NCBI RefSeq assembly: GCF_015550595.1
Contig: NZ_JADNBB010000004.1
Location: 124,001-188,000, forward strand
DNA length: 64,000 bases
Source of the DNA: Parabacteroides goldsteinii
GTDB taxonomy: Bacteria > Bacteroidota > Bacteroidia > Bacteroidales > Tannerellaceae
Direction: 5' to 3'
This document shows, in pieces, positions 27,861-36,966 of the stretch (its first letter is position 1; every line of letters starts with the position of its first letter). The position numbers and the translations under genes are program-made. The notes beneath the pieces are model-generated. The model was given only the letters and a program-made list of their open reading frames with translations, was not told the origin of the DNA and did no database searches.

Positions 27861-28538
27861 ATGGAAGATACAATTCTGCTCAGACTGGAAGATGTAGAGA
27901 TCTGCCGCGATGAAAATGTCATACTGCATAATGCCTCTTTTACGCTTCGTAACGGAGAGTTTGTCTATGTCATCGGAAAAGTGGGTTCCGGGAAGAGCAG
28001 TCTGTTGAAATCTTTGTATTGCGAGATCCCGATCGGCCAGGGAGAAGCCTGGCTGATGGATTACAACCTCTGTAAGATGAAGCGGAAAGATATACCTTAT
28101 CTTCGGCGGAAACTGGGGATTGTTTTTCAGGATTTCCAACTGCTTACCGACCGCTCGGTGATCAAAAACCTGGAGTTCGTCCTGCGGGCTACCGGATGGA
28201 AGAAGAAGAGCGAGATAAAAGAGCGTATCGACGATGTGCTCCATCAGGTCGGCATGCATAATAAAGGATACAAAATGCCGCACGAATTGTCGGGTGGCGA
28301 ACAACAGCGTATCGTCATAGCAAGAGCACTCCTGAATGATCCGAAACTGATACTGGCGGACGAACCGACCGGTAATCTCGACCCGGAAACAAGCGGCCAG
28401 ATCGTACAGCTTCTGCATGACATTTGCCAGAAAGGTACGGCGGTGGTAATGACCACACATAACTATACACTGGTACATAATTATCCGGCCCGTATAGTTA
28501 AATGTGAGAATGCCCGTCTGAGTGATGTGGGAGAATGA
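27861..28538 (+). CDS. ftsE: FtsE-like ABC transporter ATPase
   Basis: 225-residue ATP-binding subunit. Walker A is GKVGSGKSS (39-47), the ABC signature is LSGGEQQRI, Walker B is LILADEPTGNLD, and the switch His is in VVMTTHNY. It matches FtsE of the FtsEX complex, which couples ATP hydrolysis at the septum to peptidoglycan hydrolases. No ftsX is adjacent; both neighbours are amino-acid biosynthesis genes, so the partner must be elsewhere. The Walker A starts GKVGSGKS instead of the more common GPSGAGKS form. It could also serve another FtsX-like permease. Confidence 0.88.
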   Translation: MEDTILLRLEDVEICRDENVILHNASFTLRNGEFVYVIGKVGSGKSSLLKSLYCEIPIGQGEAWLMDYNLCKMKRKDIPYLRRKLGIVFQDFQLLTDRSVIKNLEFVLRATGWKKKSEIKERIDDVLHQVGMHNKGYKMPHELSGGEQQRIVIARALLNDPKLILADEPTGNLDPETSGQIVQLLHDICQKGTAVVMTTHNYTLVHNYPARIVKCENARLSDVGE

Positions 28539-28547
28539 TTTTTTATG

Positions 28548-28555
28548 TAACTTTG
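28548..28555 (+). promoter_or_regulatory. Promoter box of lysC
   Basis: TAACTTTG fits TAnnTTTG and lies 48 bp before lysC, just after the ftsE stop. No matching upstream element is clear. It suggests lysC is transcribed on its own. Confidence 0.45.
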
Positions 28556-28603
28556 CACACGCAAAATAGCAAGGAACAAACAATTTAATTATAGGAAAAG
28601 AAA

Positions 28604-29920
28604 ATGAAAGTTTTAAAGTTTGGCGGTACTTCTGTGGGATCTGCACAGAGAATGAAAGATGTAGCAAAATTGATTTGCTCAGGCGACCGTGACATTGTCG
28701 TATTGTCTGCCATGTCAGGTACAACCAACTCGTTGGTTGAAATATCCGACTACCTGTACAAGAAGAATCCGGATGGTGCAAACGAAATCATCAATAAGCT
28801 TGCACAGAAATATTACGGACATATTGAAGAACTGTACAGCACTGCCGAATATAAACAGAAAGCCAAAGAACTTGTAAAATCTCATTTCGATTATATACGT
28901 ACCTTTACAAAAGACTTGTTCACGCTGTTTGAAGAAAAGGTGGTACTGGCACAGGGAGAGTTGATCTCGACTGGTATGATGAACCTGTATCTGAACGAAA
29001 CAGGCGTTAAGTCAGTCCTGCTTCCCGCGTTGGAATATATGCGTACGGATAAGAATGCAGAACCGGACCCTGTTTACATCAAAGAACGCCTGGTTAAATT
29101 GCTGAACGAACATAAAGATGCTGAATTATATATCACCCAGGGTTATATCTGCCGTAATGCATATGGTGAGATCGATAACCTGCAACGTGGCGGTAGCGAT
29201 TATAGTGCTTCTCTGATCGGTTCGGCTCTCAATGCAGACGAAATCCAGATCTGGACAGACATCGACGGAATGCATAACAACGACCCGCGTATCGTAGACA
29301 AGACATCGCCTGTCCGTAACCTGCATTTCGAAGAAGCGGCTGAGCTTGCTTACTTCGGTGCCAAGATCCTGCACCCGACCTGTATCCTTCCGGCCAAGTT
29401 GAACAATATCCCGGTTCGTTTATTGAATACCATGCAGCCGGAAGCTCCCGGTACATTGATCTCCAACGAAACGGAAAAAGGAAAGATCAAAGCTGTCGCT
29501 GCAAAAGATAATATTATCTCCATCAAGATCAAGAGCGGCCGCATGCTGCTGGCTACCGGTTTCCTGCGTAAGGTATTCGAAATCTTCGAAAACTACCAGA
29601 CACCGATCGATATGGTGACTACTTCAGAAGTTGGTGTATCGGTCACGATCGACAACCGCAAGCATCTGGAAGAAATTGTAGACGACCTGAAGAAATACGG
29701 TACTGTTACTGTCGATCAGGATATGGTGATCGTATGTGTGGTAGGCGACCTGGAATGGGATAATGTCGGTTTCGAAGCCCGCATCGTCCAGGCAATGAAG
29801 GATGTGCCGGTCCGTATGATCTCCTACGGTGGAAGCAACTACAACGTTTCGCTTCTGGTGAAGGCCGCGGATAAGAAGAAAGCGCTGCAGGCGTTAAGCG
29901 ATCATTTATTCAACAACTAA
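28604..29920 (+). CDS. lysC: Monofunctional aspartate kinase
   Basis: 438-residue aspartokinase, first step of the lysine/threonine/methionine pathway. The nucleotide-binding start is MKVLKFGGTSVGSAQRMKD. The substrate and catalytic loop is LQRGGSDYSASLIGSAL (about residue 195), with WTDIDGMHNNDPR following. Two ACT domains at the C-terminus (ISIKIKSGRMLLATGFLRKVFEIF and VCVVGDLEWDNVGFEARIV) should bind a feedback inhibitor, most likely lysine given the adjacent lysA. There is no fused homoserine dehydrogenase. A strong terminator follows. Confidence 0.96.
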   Translation: MKVLKFGGTSVGSAQRMKDVAKLICSGDRDIVVLSAMSGTTNSLVEISDYLYKKNPDGANEIINKLAQKYYGHIEELYSTAEYKQKAKELVKSHFDYIRTFTKDLFTLFEEKVVLAQGELISTGMMNLYLNETGVKSVLLPALEYMRTDKNAEPDPVYIKERLVKLLNEHKDAELYITQGYICRNAYGEIDNLQRGGSDYSASLIGSALNADEIQIWTDIDGMHNNDPRIVDKTSPVRNLHFEEAAELAYFGAKILHPTCILPAKLNNIPVRLLNTMQPEAPGTLISNETEKGKIKAVAAKDNIISIKIKSGRMLLATGFLRKVFEIFENYQTPIDMVTTSEVGVSVTIDNRKHLEEIVDDLKKYGTVTVDQDMVIVCVVGDLEWDNVGFEARIVQAMKDVPVRMISYGGSNYNVSLLVKAADKKKALQALSDHLFNN

Positions 29921-29928
29921 ATAATATG

Positions 29929-29959
29929 AGGGCAGCCTATTCGAGACTGCCCTTTTTTT
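29929..29959 (+). terminator. Intrinsic terminator after lysC
   Basis: AGGGCAG (29929-29935) pairs perfectly with CTGCCCT (29947-29953), followed by seven T. A textbook rho-independent terminator. Confidence 0.85.
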
Positions 29960-29981
29960 AATTTATATATAATAAAATAAT

Positions 29982-31139
29982 ATGCTCAAAGGAACATTCC
30001 CGATAGATAAACTGAAGGCGCTTCCTACGCCTTTTTATTATTATGATGTGAAGTTATTGCAAGATACGTTGGATCTGGTAAAGACTGAAGCCGGCAAGTA
30101 TAATTATCATGTGCATTATGCCGTAAAAGCAAATGCCAATCCGCGCATTCTTTCTATTATAGCAGAAAACGGACTGGGAGCCGACTGCGTGAGCGGTGGT
30201 GAAGTACAGGCCGCTTTGGATGCCGGATTTCCTGCCGATAAGGTGGTTTTTGCCGGTGTGGGTAAAGCTGATTGGGAGATCAACCTGGGGTTGGATAACG
30301 ATATTTTCTGTTTTAATGTGGAGTCGGCTGTCGAACTGGATATATTGAACGAACTGGCTGCCGCGAAGAATAAGATCGCTTCGGTTGCCCTCCGTATCAA
30401 TCCCGAAGTAGATGCACATACACATGCCAAGATCACGACCGGTATGAAGGAGAATAAGTTCGGTATCAACCTGAGCCAGCTCGGTCAGGTACTGGATAAC
30501 CTTTCTACATTAAAGAATGTGAAACTGATCGGTATTCATTGCCATATCGGTTCGCAGATCACGGATATGTCCTCCTTCCGTAATTTGGTGATCCGTGTGA
30601 ATGAGATACAGGAAGAGCTGGAAGCTCGCGGTATCCATATTGAAAACCTGAACTTCGGTGGAGGCCTGGGGATCGACTATTATCATCCGAATCATTTGCC
30701 TATCCCTGCTTTCGATAACTATTTCGCAGTATTCAATAAGCTGTTGAAAGTTCGTCCCGGACAGCAAGTGCATTTCGAACCGGGTCGTTCGGTAGTGGCC
30801 CAGTGTGGTACGCTTATTTCACAGGTTTTGTATGTGAAGATCGGCGAGACAAAGAAATTTGCTATTCTCGACGCCGGTTTTACGGAACTGATCCGTCCGG
30901 CCATGTATGATGCTTACCATCGGATCGAGAATATTTCCAGTGATGAAGCGGTGGAACTTTACGATGTGGTAGGTCCTATCTGTGAATCATCCGATGTGTT
31001 CGGTAAAGATGTGGAGCTGAACAAAGCCCATCGCGGCGACCTGATTGCATTGCGTTCTGCCGGTGCTTACGGGGAGGTGATGGCTTCGAAATATAACTGC
31101 CGCCGTCTGCCGAAGGCTTACTATTCGGATACCATTTAA
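29982..31139 (+). CDS. lysA: Diaminopimelate decarboxylase
   Basis: 385-residue PLP-dependent enzyme making lysine from meso-diaminopimelate. The PLP lysine is in VHYAVKANANPRIL (about residue 49). GIHCHIGSQI and NFGGGLGIDYY (glycine-rich phosphate loop) are present, as is the substrate cysteine segment VGPICESSDVFG near residue 337. Length is close to the short bacterial form. It is 61 bp after lysC across a terminator, so it may need its own promoter. A terminator follows. Confidence 0.96.
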   Translation: MLKGTFPIDKLKALPTPFYYYDVKLLQDTLDLVKTEAGKYNYHVHYAVKANANPRILSIIAENGLGADCVSGGEVQAALDAGFPADKVVFAGVGKADWEINLGLDNDIFCFNVESAVELDILNELAAAKNKIASVALRINPEVDAHTHAKITTGMKENKFGINLSQLGQVLDNLSTLKNVKLIGIHCHIGSQITDMSSFRNLVIRVNEIQEELEARGIHIENLNFGGGLGIDYYHPNHLPIPAFDNYFAVFNKLLKVRPGQQVHFEPGRSVVAQCGTLISQVLYVKIGETKKFAILDAGFTELIRPAMYDAYHRIENISSDEAVELYDVVGPICESSDVFGKDVELNKAHRGDLIALRSAGAYGEVMASKYNCRRLPKAYYSDTI

Positions 31140-31163
31140 TTGTTAATTAATAATATAGAGAAT

Positions 31164-31201
31164 GCCGGGTTTCTTTGTTTTTGCAAAGGTTCCCGGTTTT
31201 C
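31164..31201 (+). terminator. Terminator after lysA
   Basis: CCGGG with CTTTG on the left and CAAAG with CCCGG on the right form a stem with a small internal mismatch, followed by TTTTC and more T. It ends the lysA transcript. Confidence 0.6.
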
Positions 31202-31226
31202 TTGTTTATTGTGTTTCCTTTTTTAC

Positions 31227-31234
31227 TACCTTTG
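31227..31234 (+). promoter_or_regulatory. Promoter box before the lipoprotein gene
   Basis: TACCTTTG fits TAnnTTTG, 46 bp before the start at 31281; a TTG lies 22 bp upstream, slightly wide. Confidence 0.45.
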
Positions 31235-31280
31235 TACGATCCCTTTGTGTGGAGTCTTGTAAGGCATTAATGATTAACAG

Positions 31281-32048
31281 ATGAAATGTGAAATGAGAAA
31301 GAAAGATTTATATTGGGTATTTGCGGTTTGTTTGATAATGTTGTCTTCCTGTCTGGGTGATTCCACTACCCGCATAACGGTAGGGCTTCAAGAGGCTGTT
31401 TACCAGGTTCGTCCTTCCAGGGGGCTTGTCCTGAGAGATGGGCGCTTGATATACTCTTCCAGCATAAACTCGTTGCGTGCCGATGCCGGAGACTGTTTCC
31501 TGGTGGAGTATTCTTTTGATTCTGCCAGCCCTGAATTACAAAATTCTGACAGCTTATCGGTCGAACTGTTGGGGACGCCTGCCGAAGTCCCTTTGTGGAC
31601 ATCCGAAGGAACTGTTAAATCTGACACCTTGCTGACAGACGAACAATATATATCTACGATAGGGAGCCGTACGGCCTACATCAAAGGACGTCTTTTCCTT
31701 TGGCCTACCCTGACGGAACCGGAAAGCCAGGTGGATAGCTTTGTAATGCATTATGATACGGTTAACTGGTACACCACAGCCGATGGTTTCCGTACTTATA
31801 ACCTTTATTTACGTGCGATCAGAAAATCGGAAATACCGGCAGATGCAGACTCTGTGAAGGTACCTCATACGGAAGCATTCGATATTGAACGCTTTTTCAA
31901 TAAAGCTTTAGAGATGGAAACAGCCAACAACGCGGAAAAGCTTACTATTGCAATTAATTATGTTGCAAAACCAAATAAAGATACAACAGCAGTCGAATGG
32001 TCTGTATTGGAATTGGATTATCAGTTGGAAAATAAGACGGGAGAGTAA
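31281..32048 (+). CDS. Predicted lipoprotein, NigD-like
   Basis: 255-residue lipoprotein with leader LIMLSSC (Cys24). The rest is beta-rich without cysteines: an N-terminal half with LVLRDGRLIYSSS and AGDCFLVEYSF, and a C-terminal half with YNLYLRAIRKSEIPADAD and LTIAINYVAKPN. Size and layout resemble the NigD-like OB plus beta-sandwich proteins of Bacteroidales, but I cannot confirm this without a search. An in-frame ATG at 31293 is an alternative start. It has its own promoter box and no functional link to its neighbours is visible. Confidence 0.6.
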   Translation: MKCEMRKKDLYWVFAVCLIMLSSCLGDSTTRITVGLQEAVYQVRPSRGLVLRDGRLIYSSSINSLRADAGDCFLVEYSFDSASPELQNSDSLSVELLGTPAEVPLWTSEGTVKSDTLLTDEQYISTIGSRTAYIKGRLFLWPTLTEPESQVDSFVMHYDTVNWYTTADGFRTYNLYLRAIRKSEIPADADSVKVPHTEAFDIERFFNKALEMETANNAEKLTIAINYVAKPNKDTTAVEWSVLELDYQLENKTGE

Positions 32049-32144
32049 TATATATACGGATAAAAATAAAGGTTTGCGGTAGGGGGAGGTTACCGTTATT
32101 GATGATAAAAGGTCTCGTATAACAATTTATATCCCTTATTTTTA

Positions 32145-32152
32145 TACTTTTG
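32145..32152 (+). promoter_or_regulatory. Promoter box before the Yip1-like gene
   Basis: TACTTTTG fits TAnnTTTG and lies 23 bp before the start codon at 32176. It probably drives the Yip1-like gene and smpB together. Confidence 0.5.
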
Positions 32153-32175
32153 TCATTCTAATAGAAAACGGAGAG

Positions 32176-32742
32176 ATGTATAAAGAGATATTAAAATGGG
32201 TAATAGCTATCATTTCCCAGCCGGGAAAGGCGTGGGAAATGCTGACAAAGAAGGAAGATAAGGGTGACGAATTCTTGTCTAAGTTTGTGTATCCGTTGAT
32301 CGGACTGGTTACAGCCGCTGCTTTTCTGGGGGTATTATTTACGCGGAAGGAGTTTGATATAGAATTGGCTCTGAAATCCTCGATCAAGACATTGGTCGCT
32401 TCGTTCGGTGGTTTTTATCTGGGGGCTTACCTGTTGAATGAGCTTTGGCAGGGATTCTTTAAAAGAACGAAAGATATGAAACTTTGCCAACGCTTTGTCG
32501 GTTATTCCTCTTCACTGATGTTTGCACTGAACATCGTCCTGATGCTGTTGCCGGAGTTTTTCTTTCTGCGTATTTTTATACTTTATACCTTTTATATCGT
32601 ATGGGAAGGAGCAGGGCCTTATATGCAGGTGGCAGAGAATGAACGCCTGAAGTTTGCCGGTATAGCAACCGTAGTTATTTTACTGACGCCAGCCGTGATC
32701 GAATTTGTACTATTCATGTTGATGCCGGGCTTGCGTTATTGA
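32176..32742 (+). CDS. Yip1-domain integral membrane protein
   Basis: 188 residues. After a short cytoplasmic start (QPGKAWEMLTKKEDKGDEF) come about five hydrophobic segments: YPLIGLVTAAAFLGVLF, TLVASFGGFYLGAYLL, SSLMFALNIVLMLLPEFFF, FILYTFYIVWEGAG and ATVVILLTPAVIEFVLFMLM. The lead-in with a proline-glycine-WE pattern followed by a membrane bundle is typical of bacterial Yip1/DUF1282 proteins. The function is unknown. It is 13 bp upstream of smpB and likely shares its transcript. Confidence 0.75.
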   Translation: MYKEILKWVIAIISQPGKAWEMLTKKEDKGDEFLSKFVYPLIGLVTAAAFLGVLFTRKEFDIELALKSSIKTLVASFGGFYLGAYLLNELWQGFFKRTKDMKLCQRFVGYSSSLMFALNIVLMLLPEFFFLRIFILYTFYIVWEGAGPYMQVAENERLKFAGIATVVILLTPAVIEFVLFMLMPGLRY

Positions 32743-32755
32743 CAGATAGAAAAAG

Positions 32756-33217
32756 ATGAAAGAAAAGATTAGTAATAATATACAGATAAAGAATAAGCGG
32801 GCCACATTCGATTTCGAATTGCTCGAAACATTCACCGCCGGGATCGTATTGACCGGGACGGAGATCAAATCGATCCGCCTGGGAAAAGCCAGTCTGGTGG
32901 ATACTTTTTGTATTATGGAAAGAGGCGAGTTATGGGTAAAGAACATGTATATCGCCGAATATTTCTATGGTACGTATAATAATCATGTGGCACGCCGCGA
33001 CCGTAAGCTGTTGCTGACGAAGAAGGAGCTGCGCAAGATTGACGGTGCAGCCCGCAACAGCGGTTTCACTATTGTTCCTACCCGCATGTTTATCAATGAG
33101 AAGGGACTAGCCAAAGTCGTTGTTGCTATCGCCAAAGGTAAGAAAGAATACGATAAGCGCGATTCGATCAAGGCCCGTGACGATAAGCGGGAGATGGACA
33201 GAGCATTTAAACGGTAA
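32756..33217 (+). CDS. smpB: SsrA-binding protein SmpB
   Basis: 153-residue OB-fold protein that brings tmRNA to stalled ribosomes for trans-translation. Family motifs: [29 protein letters not shown] (tmRNA-binding face), [11 protein letters not shown] and the basic C-terminal tail [25 protein letters not shown], which enters the ribosome mRNA channel. Length is canonical. The gene for tmRNA is not in the window. The terminator stem begins inside its last codons. Confidence 0.97.
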   Translation: MKEKISNNIQIKNKRATFDFELLETFTAGIVLTGTEIKSIRLGKASLVDTFCIMERGELWVKNMYIAEYFYGTYNNHVARRDRKLLLTKKELRKIDGAARNSGFTIVPTRMFINEKGLAKVVVAIAKGKKEYDKRDSIKARDDKREMDRAFKR

Positions 33218-33239
33218 GATATATTGACTTGCCGTTTTT
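33209..33239 (+). terminator. Terminator overlapping the smpB stop codon
   Basis: ACGGTAAG (33211-33218) pairs with CTTGCCGT (33228-33235) with one wobble, flanked by A on the left and five T on the right. The stop codon TAA at 33215-33217 is part of the stem. Confidence 0.65.
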
Positions 33240-33264
33240 CTTATCACCAAGAAAAAACATATCT

Positions 33265-36200
33265 ATGAATAAAGAAACTTTTATACGGTCCCTGCAGGAG
33301 CGTATCCTGATTCTGGATGGTGGTATGGGTACCATGATCCAGGGCTTCAAACTGAATGAACAGGATTACCGCGGCGATCGTTTTGCCGATTTCCCCGGAC
33401 AGTTGAAAGGGAACAACGACCTGTTGTGTATTACCCGTCCGGATGTCATCAAATCCATTCACCGTCAATACCTGGATGCCGGAGCGGATATCTTTGCAAC
33501 GAACACCTTCAATGCCAATGCGATCTCTATGGAAGATTATGCTATGCAGGAGTTTGTACGCGAGATCAACCTGGCAGCCGGAAAGTTGGGACGTGAAGTG
33601 GCTGACGAGTTTATGGCGGAACATCCGGACCGGACTATCTTTGTTGCCGGTTCCATCGGTCCGACCAATAAAACCGCTTCCATGAGTCCCGATGTCAGTA
33701 ACCCTGCTTATCGTGCGGTTACCTATAAAGATGTCTATAAGGCATATAAGGAACAGGTGGAAGCACTGGTCGACGGAGGGGTAGATATTATCCTTTTTGA
33801 AACGACTTTCGATACTTTGAACGTGAAAGCCGGATTGGAAGCGGCAGAAACTGTTTTAAAAGAAAAGGGAAAAGAACTGCCGATCATGTTGTCGCTGACG
33901 CTTTCTGCCCAGGGTGGACGGACGCTTTCCGGTCAGACATTAGGAGCCTGCCTGGCTTCGGTCCAACATATCAACCTGGTTAGTATAGGTCTGAACTGTT
34001 CTTTCGGAGCAGCCGATATGAAGCCCTTCCTGGCAGATTTGGCAAAACATGCCCCCTATTATATAAGCGCGTATCCGAATGCGGGATTACCCAATACCTT
34101 CGGTACTTATGACGAGACACCGGAAAAGATGGCCGGACATGTAAAGCCGTTTATCGAAGAAGGATTAGTAAATATATTGGGAGGATGTTGTGGAACGACC
34201 CCCGCCCATATCGCACAGTATCCAGCCTTGATAAAAGGAGCGAAACCGCATGTACCTGTTGCAAAACCGGATTGCTTGTGGTTGTCCGGTCTTGAATTGC
34301 TCGAAGTAAAGAAAGAAAATAACTTTATCAATATAGGTGAACGTTGTAACGTAGCCGGTTCGCGTAAATTCCTGCGCCTGATCAAAGAAGGAAGTTATGA
34401 AGAGGCGCTGACCATCGCCCGTAAGCAGGTGGAAGACGGGGCTCAGGTGATCGATATCAATATGGATGACGGAATGCTCGATGCAGTGAAGGAAATGACA
34501 ACTTTCCTGAATCTCGTGGCATCCGAACCGGATATTGCCCGTGTACCAGTCATGATCGACTCTTCCAAATGGGAAGTGATCGAAGAAGGCCTGATGTGCG
34601 TACAGGGTAAAAGTATCGTCAACTCGATCTCGTTGAAAGAAGGAGAAGAGGTATTCCTGGCCCATGCCGCCCGTATCAAACAGTTGGGAGCAGCTGTTGT
34701 CGTGATGGCTTTCGATGAGAAAGGACAGGCGGATACCTTCGAACGGAAAGCGGAAGTCTGCGGACGTGCTTACCGTTTGCTTCGGGAGAAAATAGACTTC
34801 GATCCGTATGGAATTATATTCGACCCGAATGTATTGGCTATCGCTACCGGTATGGAAGAACATAACGGATACGGTTTGGACTTTATCCGTGCGGTCGAGT
34901 GGATCAAACAGAATCTGCCGGGTGCGAAGGTTAGTGGCGGTATCAGCAACCTTTCGTTCTCGTTCCGTGGAAATAATTATGTACGTGAAGCGATGCATTC
35001 CGTATTCCTCTACCATGCGATCAGTAAAGGGTTGGATATGGGTATTGTCAATCCCTCTTCGGCCGTACTTTATGAAGATATAGAACCGGAATTCCGTGAT
35101 TTACTGGAAGATGTGATCCTGTACCGTCGTCCGGAAGCTGCCGAAGAATTGATCACCTATGCCCAGAACCTGCATGTGGAAAAGCAGGGCGGTGCGGAAG
35201 AAAAGCATGAAGCCTGGCGCGAACAACCGCTGAAAGAGCGTTTGGAACACGCCTTGATCAAAGGTATAGGCGATCATCTGGAAGAAGACCTGGCGGAAGC
35301 ACTTACTCTTTATCCGCGTGCAGTGGATATTATCGACGGTCCGCTGATGAGCGGGATGAATAAGGTCGGCGAATTGTTCGGTGCCGGTAAAATGTTCCTG
35401 CCGCAAGTGGTGAAGACAGCTCGTACGATGAAAAAGGCTGTTGCTATCCTGCAACCTGCTATTGAAGCGGAAAAATCGGCATCCGGTTCGGCTAAAGCCG
35501 GAAAGGTAGTCTTTGCTACTGTAAAAGGGGATGTACACGATATCGGAAAGAATATTGTATCGATCGTTCTGGCATGTAATAATTATGAAGTGATCGACCT
35601 GGGAGTAATGGTTCCGGCCGAAGTGATCATACAGACAGCCATAAAAGAAAAGCCCGACCTGGTTTGCCTGTCCGGCCTGATTACTCCTTCACTAGAAGAA
35701 ATGGTGCATGTTACTGACGAAATGCAGAAGGCCGGACTTACGATACCTGTTATGGTAGGCGGAGCGACGACCTCGAAGCTGCATACGGCCATTAAAATAG
35801 CACCTCATTACGATTATCCTGTCATTCACGTGCTCGATGCTTCGCAGAATCCATTGATTGCGGCAAAATTGCTGAATCCCGATACCCGTGAAGCATATAT
35901 CGAAGGACTGAATAAAGAATATGAGGCCCTCCGTGCCTCCATGGAGAAGAAAAAAGAAATATTGGTTCCGTTGTCGGAAGCCCGTCTAAACCCGCAGAAG
36001 ATCGACTGGTCTGCGTGGACACCGGTTGTTCCGAATCACCCGGGTGTTCATGTGATACCTTATATTCCGTTGGAGGAGATCATTCCTTATATACACTGGA
36101 CCTTCTTCTTTAGTGCCTGGAAACTGAACGGACGTTTTGCTGCCATCACACAGATCCATGGTTGTGATGCTTGTCGTGCAGCCTGGTTGGCAGACTTTCC

Positions 36201-36957
36201 GGAAGCTGAACGTCCGAAAGCGGCAGAGGCCATGCAGTTGTATAAAGATGCTGTTAAACTGCTGGATCAGTTGGTAGATATGAAGGCTGAATATTGTAAA
36301 GCTATTTACGGTTTCTTCCCCGCTAACAGTGACGGTGATAACATTAAAATGGGAGATATTGTACTTCCGGTATTACGTCAACAGTCGAAGAAGGAGGAAG
36401 GTATCTACAAATCGCTGGCCGACTATGTCATGCCGGCTTCCGAAGGTCGTACGGATTATGCCGGTGCATTTGTCGTGACGGCCGGTGCCGGAGCCGAAGA
36501 ACTGAAGAATAAACTGGAAAAAGAAGGCGACACGTATAGCTCCATGTTGCTCCAGACGCTGACAGACCGTTTGGCTGAAGCAGTTGCAGAGTATCTTCAT
36601 GAAAAGGTACGAAAGGAATATTGGGGATATGCCCCGGATGAATCGTTGTCGATTTCCGATCTGTATAAAGTGAAATATCAGGGTATCCGTCCAGCGGTAG
36701 GTTATCCCTCGTTGCCCGACCAGTTGCTTAATTATACATTGGATAATCTGTTGGATATGTCCCGAATCGGTGTTAAGCTGACGGAGAATGGAGCGATGTA
36801 TCCTACGGCAACAGTCAGCGGTATTTATTTCGCCCATCCTGATTCGCAATATTTCATGATCGGTTCGATCGATGAAGAACAGATGAAGGATTATTCTGCT
36901 CGTCGTAACCTGTCGGAAGCGGATGTCAGGAAGTTGTTGAATAAAAATATCATCTAA
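33265..36957 (+). CDS. metH: Cobalamin-dependent methionine synthase
   Basis: 1230-residue enzyme, close to the E. coli length, that moves a methyl group from methyltetrahydrofolate to homocysteine through cobalamin. Domain order: homocysteine/Zn domain (LILDGGMGTMIQ, GLNCSFG, GGCCGTTPAH with the zinc cysteines), pterin domain (FINIGERCNVAGSRKF; VMIDSSKWEV), cobalamin domain (GDVHDIGKNIV with the axial His, about residue 765) and AdoMet reactivation domain (QIHGCDACRAAW, GIRPAVGYPSLPDQ). I start at ATG 33265; a TTG 36 bases upstream lies in the terminator. Only 47 bp precede it, so no B12 riboswitch fits. Confidence 0.97.
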   Translation: MNKETFIRSLQERILILDGGMGTMIQGFKLNEQDYRGDRFADFPGQLKGNNDLLCITRPDVIKSIHRQYLDAGADIFATNTFNANAISMEDYAMQEFVREINLAAGKLGREVADEFMAEHPDRTIFVAGSIGPTNKTASMSPDVSNPAYRAVTYKDVYKAYKEQVEALVDGGVDIILFETTFDTLNVKAGLEAAETVLKEKGKELPIMLSLTLSAQGGRTLSGQTLGACLASVQHINLVSIGLNCSFGAADMKPFLADLAKHAPYYISAYPNAGLPNTFGTYDETPEKMAGHVKPFIEEGLVNILGGCCGTTPAHIAQYPALIKGAKPHVPVAKPDCLWLSGLELLEVKKENNFINIGERCNVAGSRKFLRLIKEGSYEEALTIARKQVEDGAQVIDINMDDGMLDAVKEMTTFLNLVASEPDIARVPVMIDSSKWEVIEEGLMCVQGKSIVNSISLKEGEEVFLAHAARIKQLGAAVVVMAFDEKGQADTFERKAEVCGRAYRLLREKIDFDPYGIIFDPNVLAIATGMEEHNGYGLDFIRAVEWIKQNLPGAKVSGGISNLSFSFRGNNYVREAMHSVFLYHAISKGLDMGIVNPSSAVLYEDIEPEFRDLLEDVILYRRPEAAEELITYAQNLHVEKQGGAEEKHEAWREQPLKERLEHALIKGIGDHLEEDLAEALTLYPRAVDIIDGPLMSGMNKVGELFGAGKMFLPQVVKTARTMKKAVAILQPAIEAEKSASGSAKAGKVVFATVKGDVHDIGKNIVSIVLACNNYEVIDLGVMVPAEVIIQTAIKEKPDLVCLSGLITPSLEEMVHVTDEMQKAGLTIPVMVGGATTSKLHTAIKIAPHYDYPVIHVLDASQNPLIAAKLLNPDTREAYIEGLNKEYEALRASMEKKKEILVPLSEARLNPQKIDWSAWTPVVPNHPGVHVIPYIPLEEIIPYIHWTFFFSAWKLNGRFAAITQIHGCDACRAAWLADFPEAERPKAAEAMQLYKDAVKLLDQLVDMKAEYCKAIYGFFPANSDGDNIKMGDIVLPVLRQQSKKEEGIYKSLADYVMPASEGRTDYAGAFVVTAGAGAEELKNKLEKEGDTYSSMLLQTLTDRLAEAVAEYLHEKVRKEYWGYAPDESLSISDLYKVKYQGIRPAVGYPSLPDQLLNYTLDNLLDMSRIGVKLTENGAMYPTATVSGIYFAHPDSQYFMIGSIDEEQMKDYSARRNLSEADVRKLLNKNII

Positions 36958-36966
36958 GTGACTGTG

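Noticed and set aside
33218-33264. Cobalamin riboswitch before metH
   Set aside because: Only 47 bp separate smpB from metH and they are mostly taken by a terminator, too short for a B12 aptamer.
32756-33264. tmRNA gene next to smpB
   Set aside because: No sequence with an Ala-tRNA-like end or tag frame is seen near smpB.
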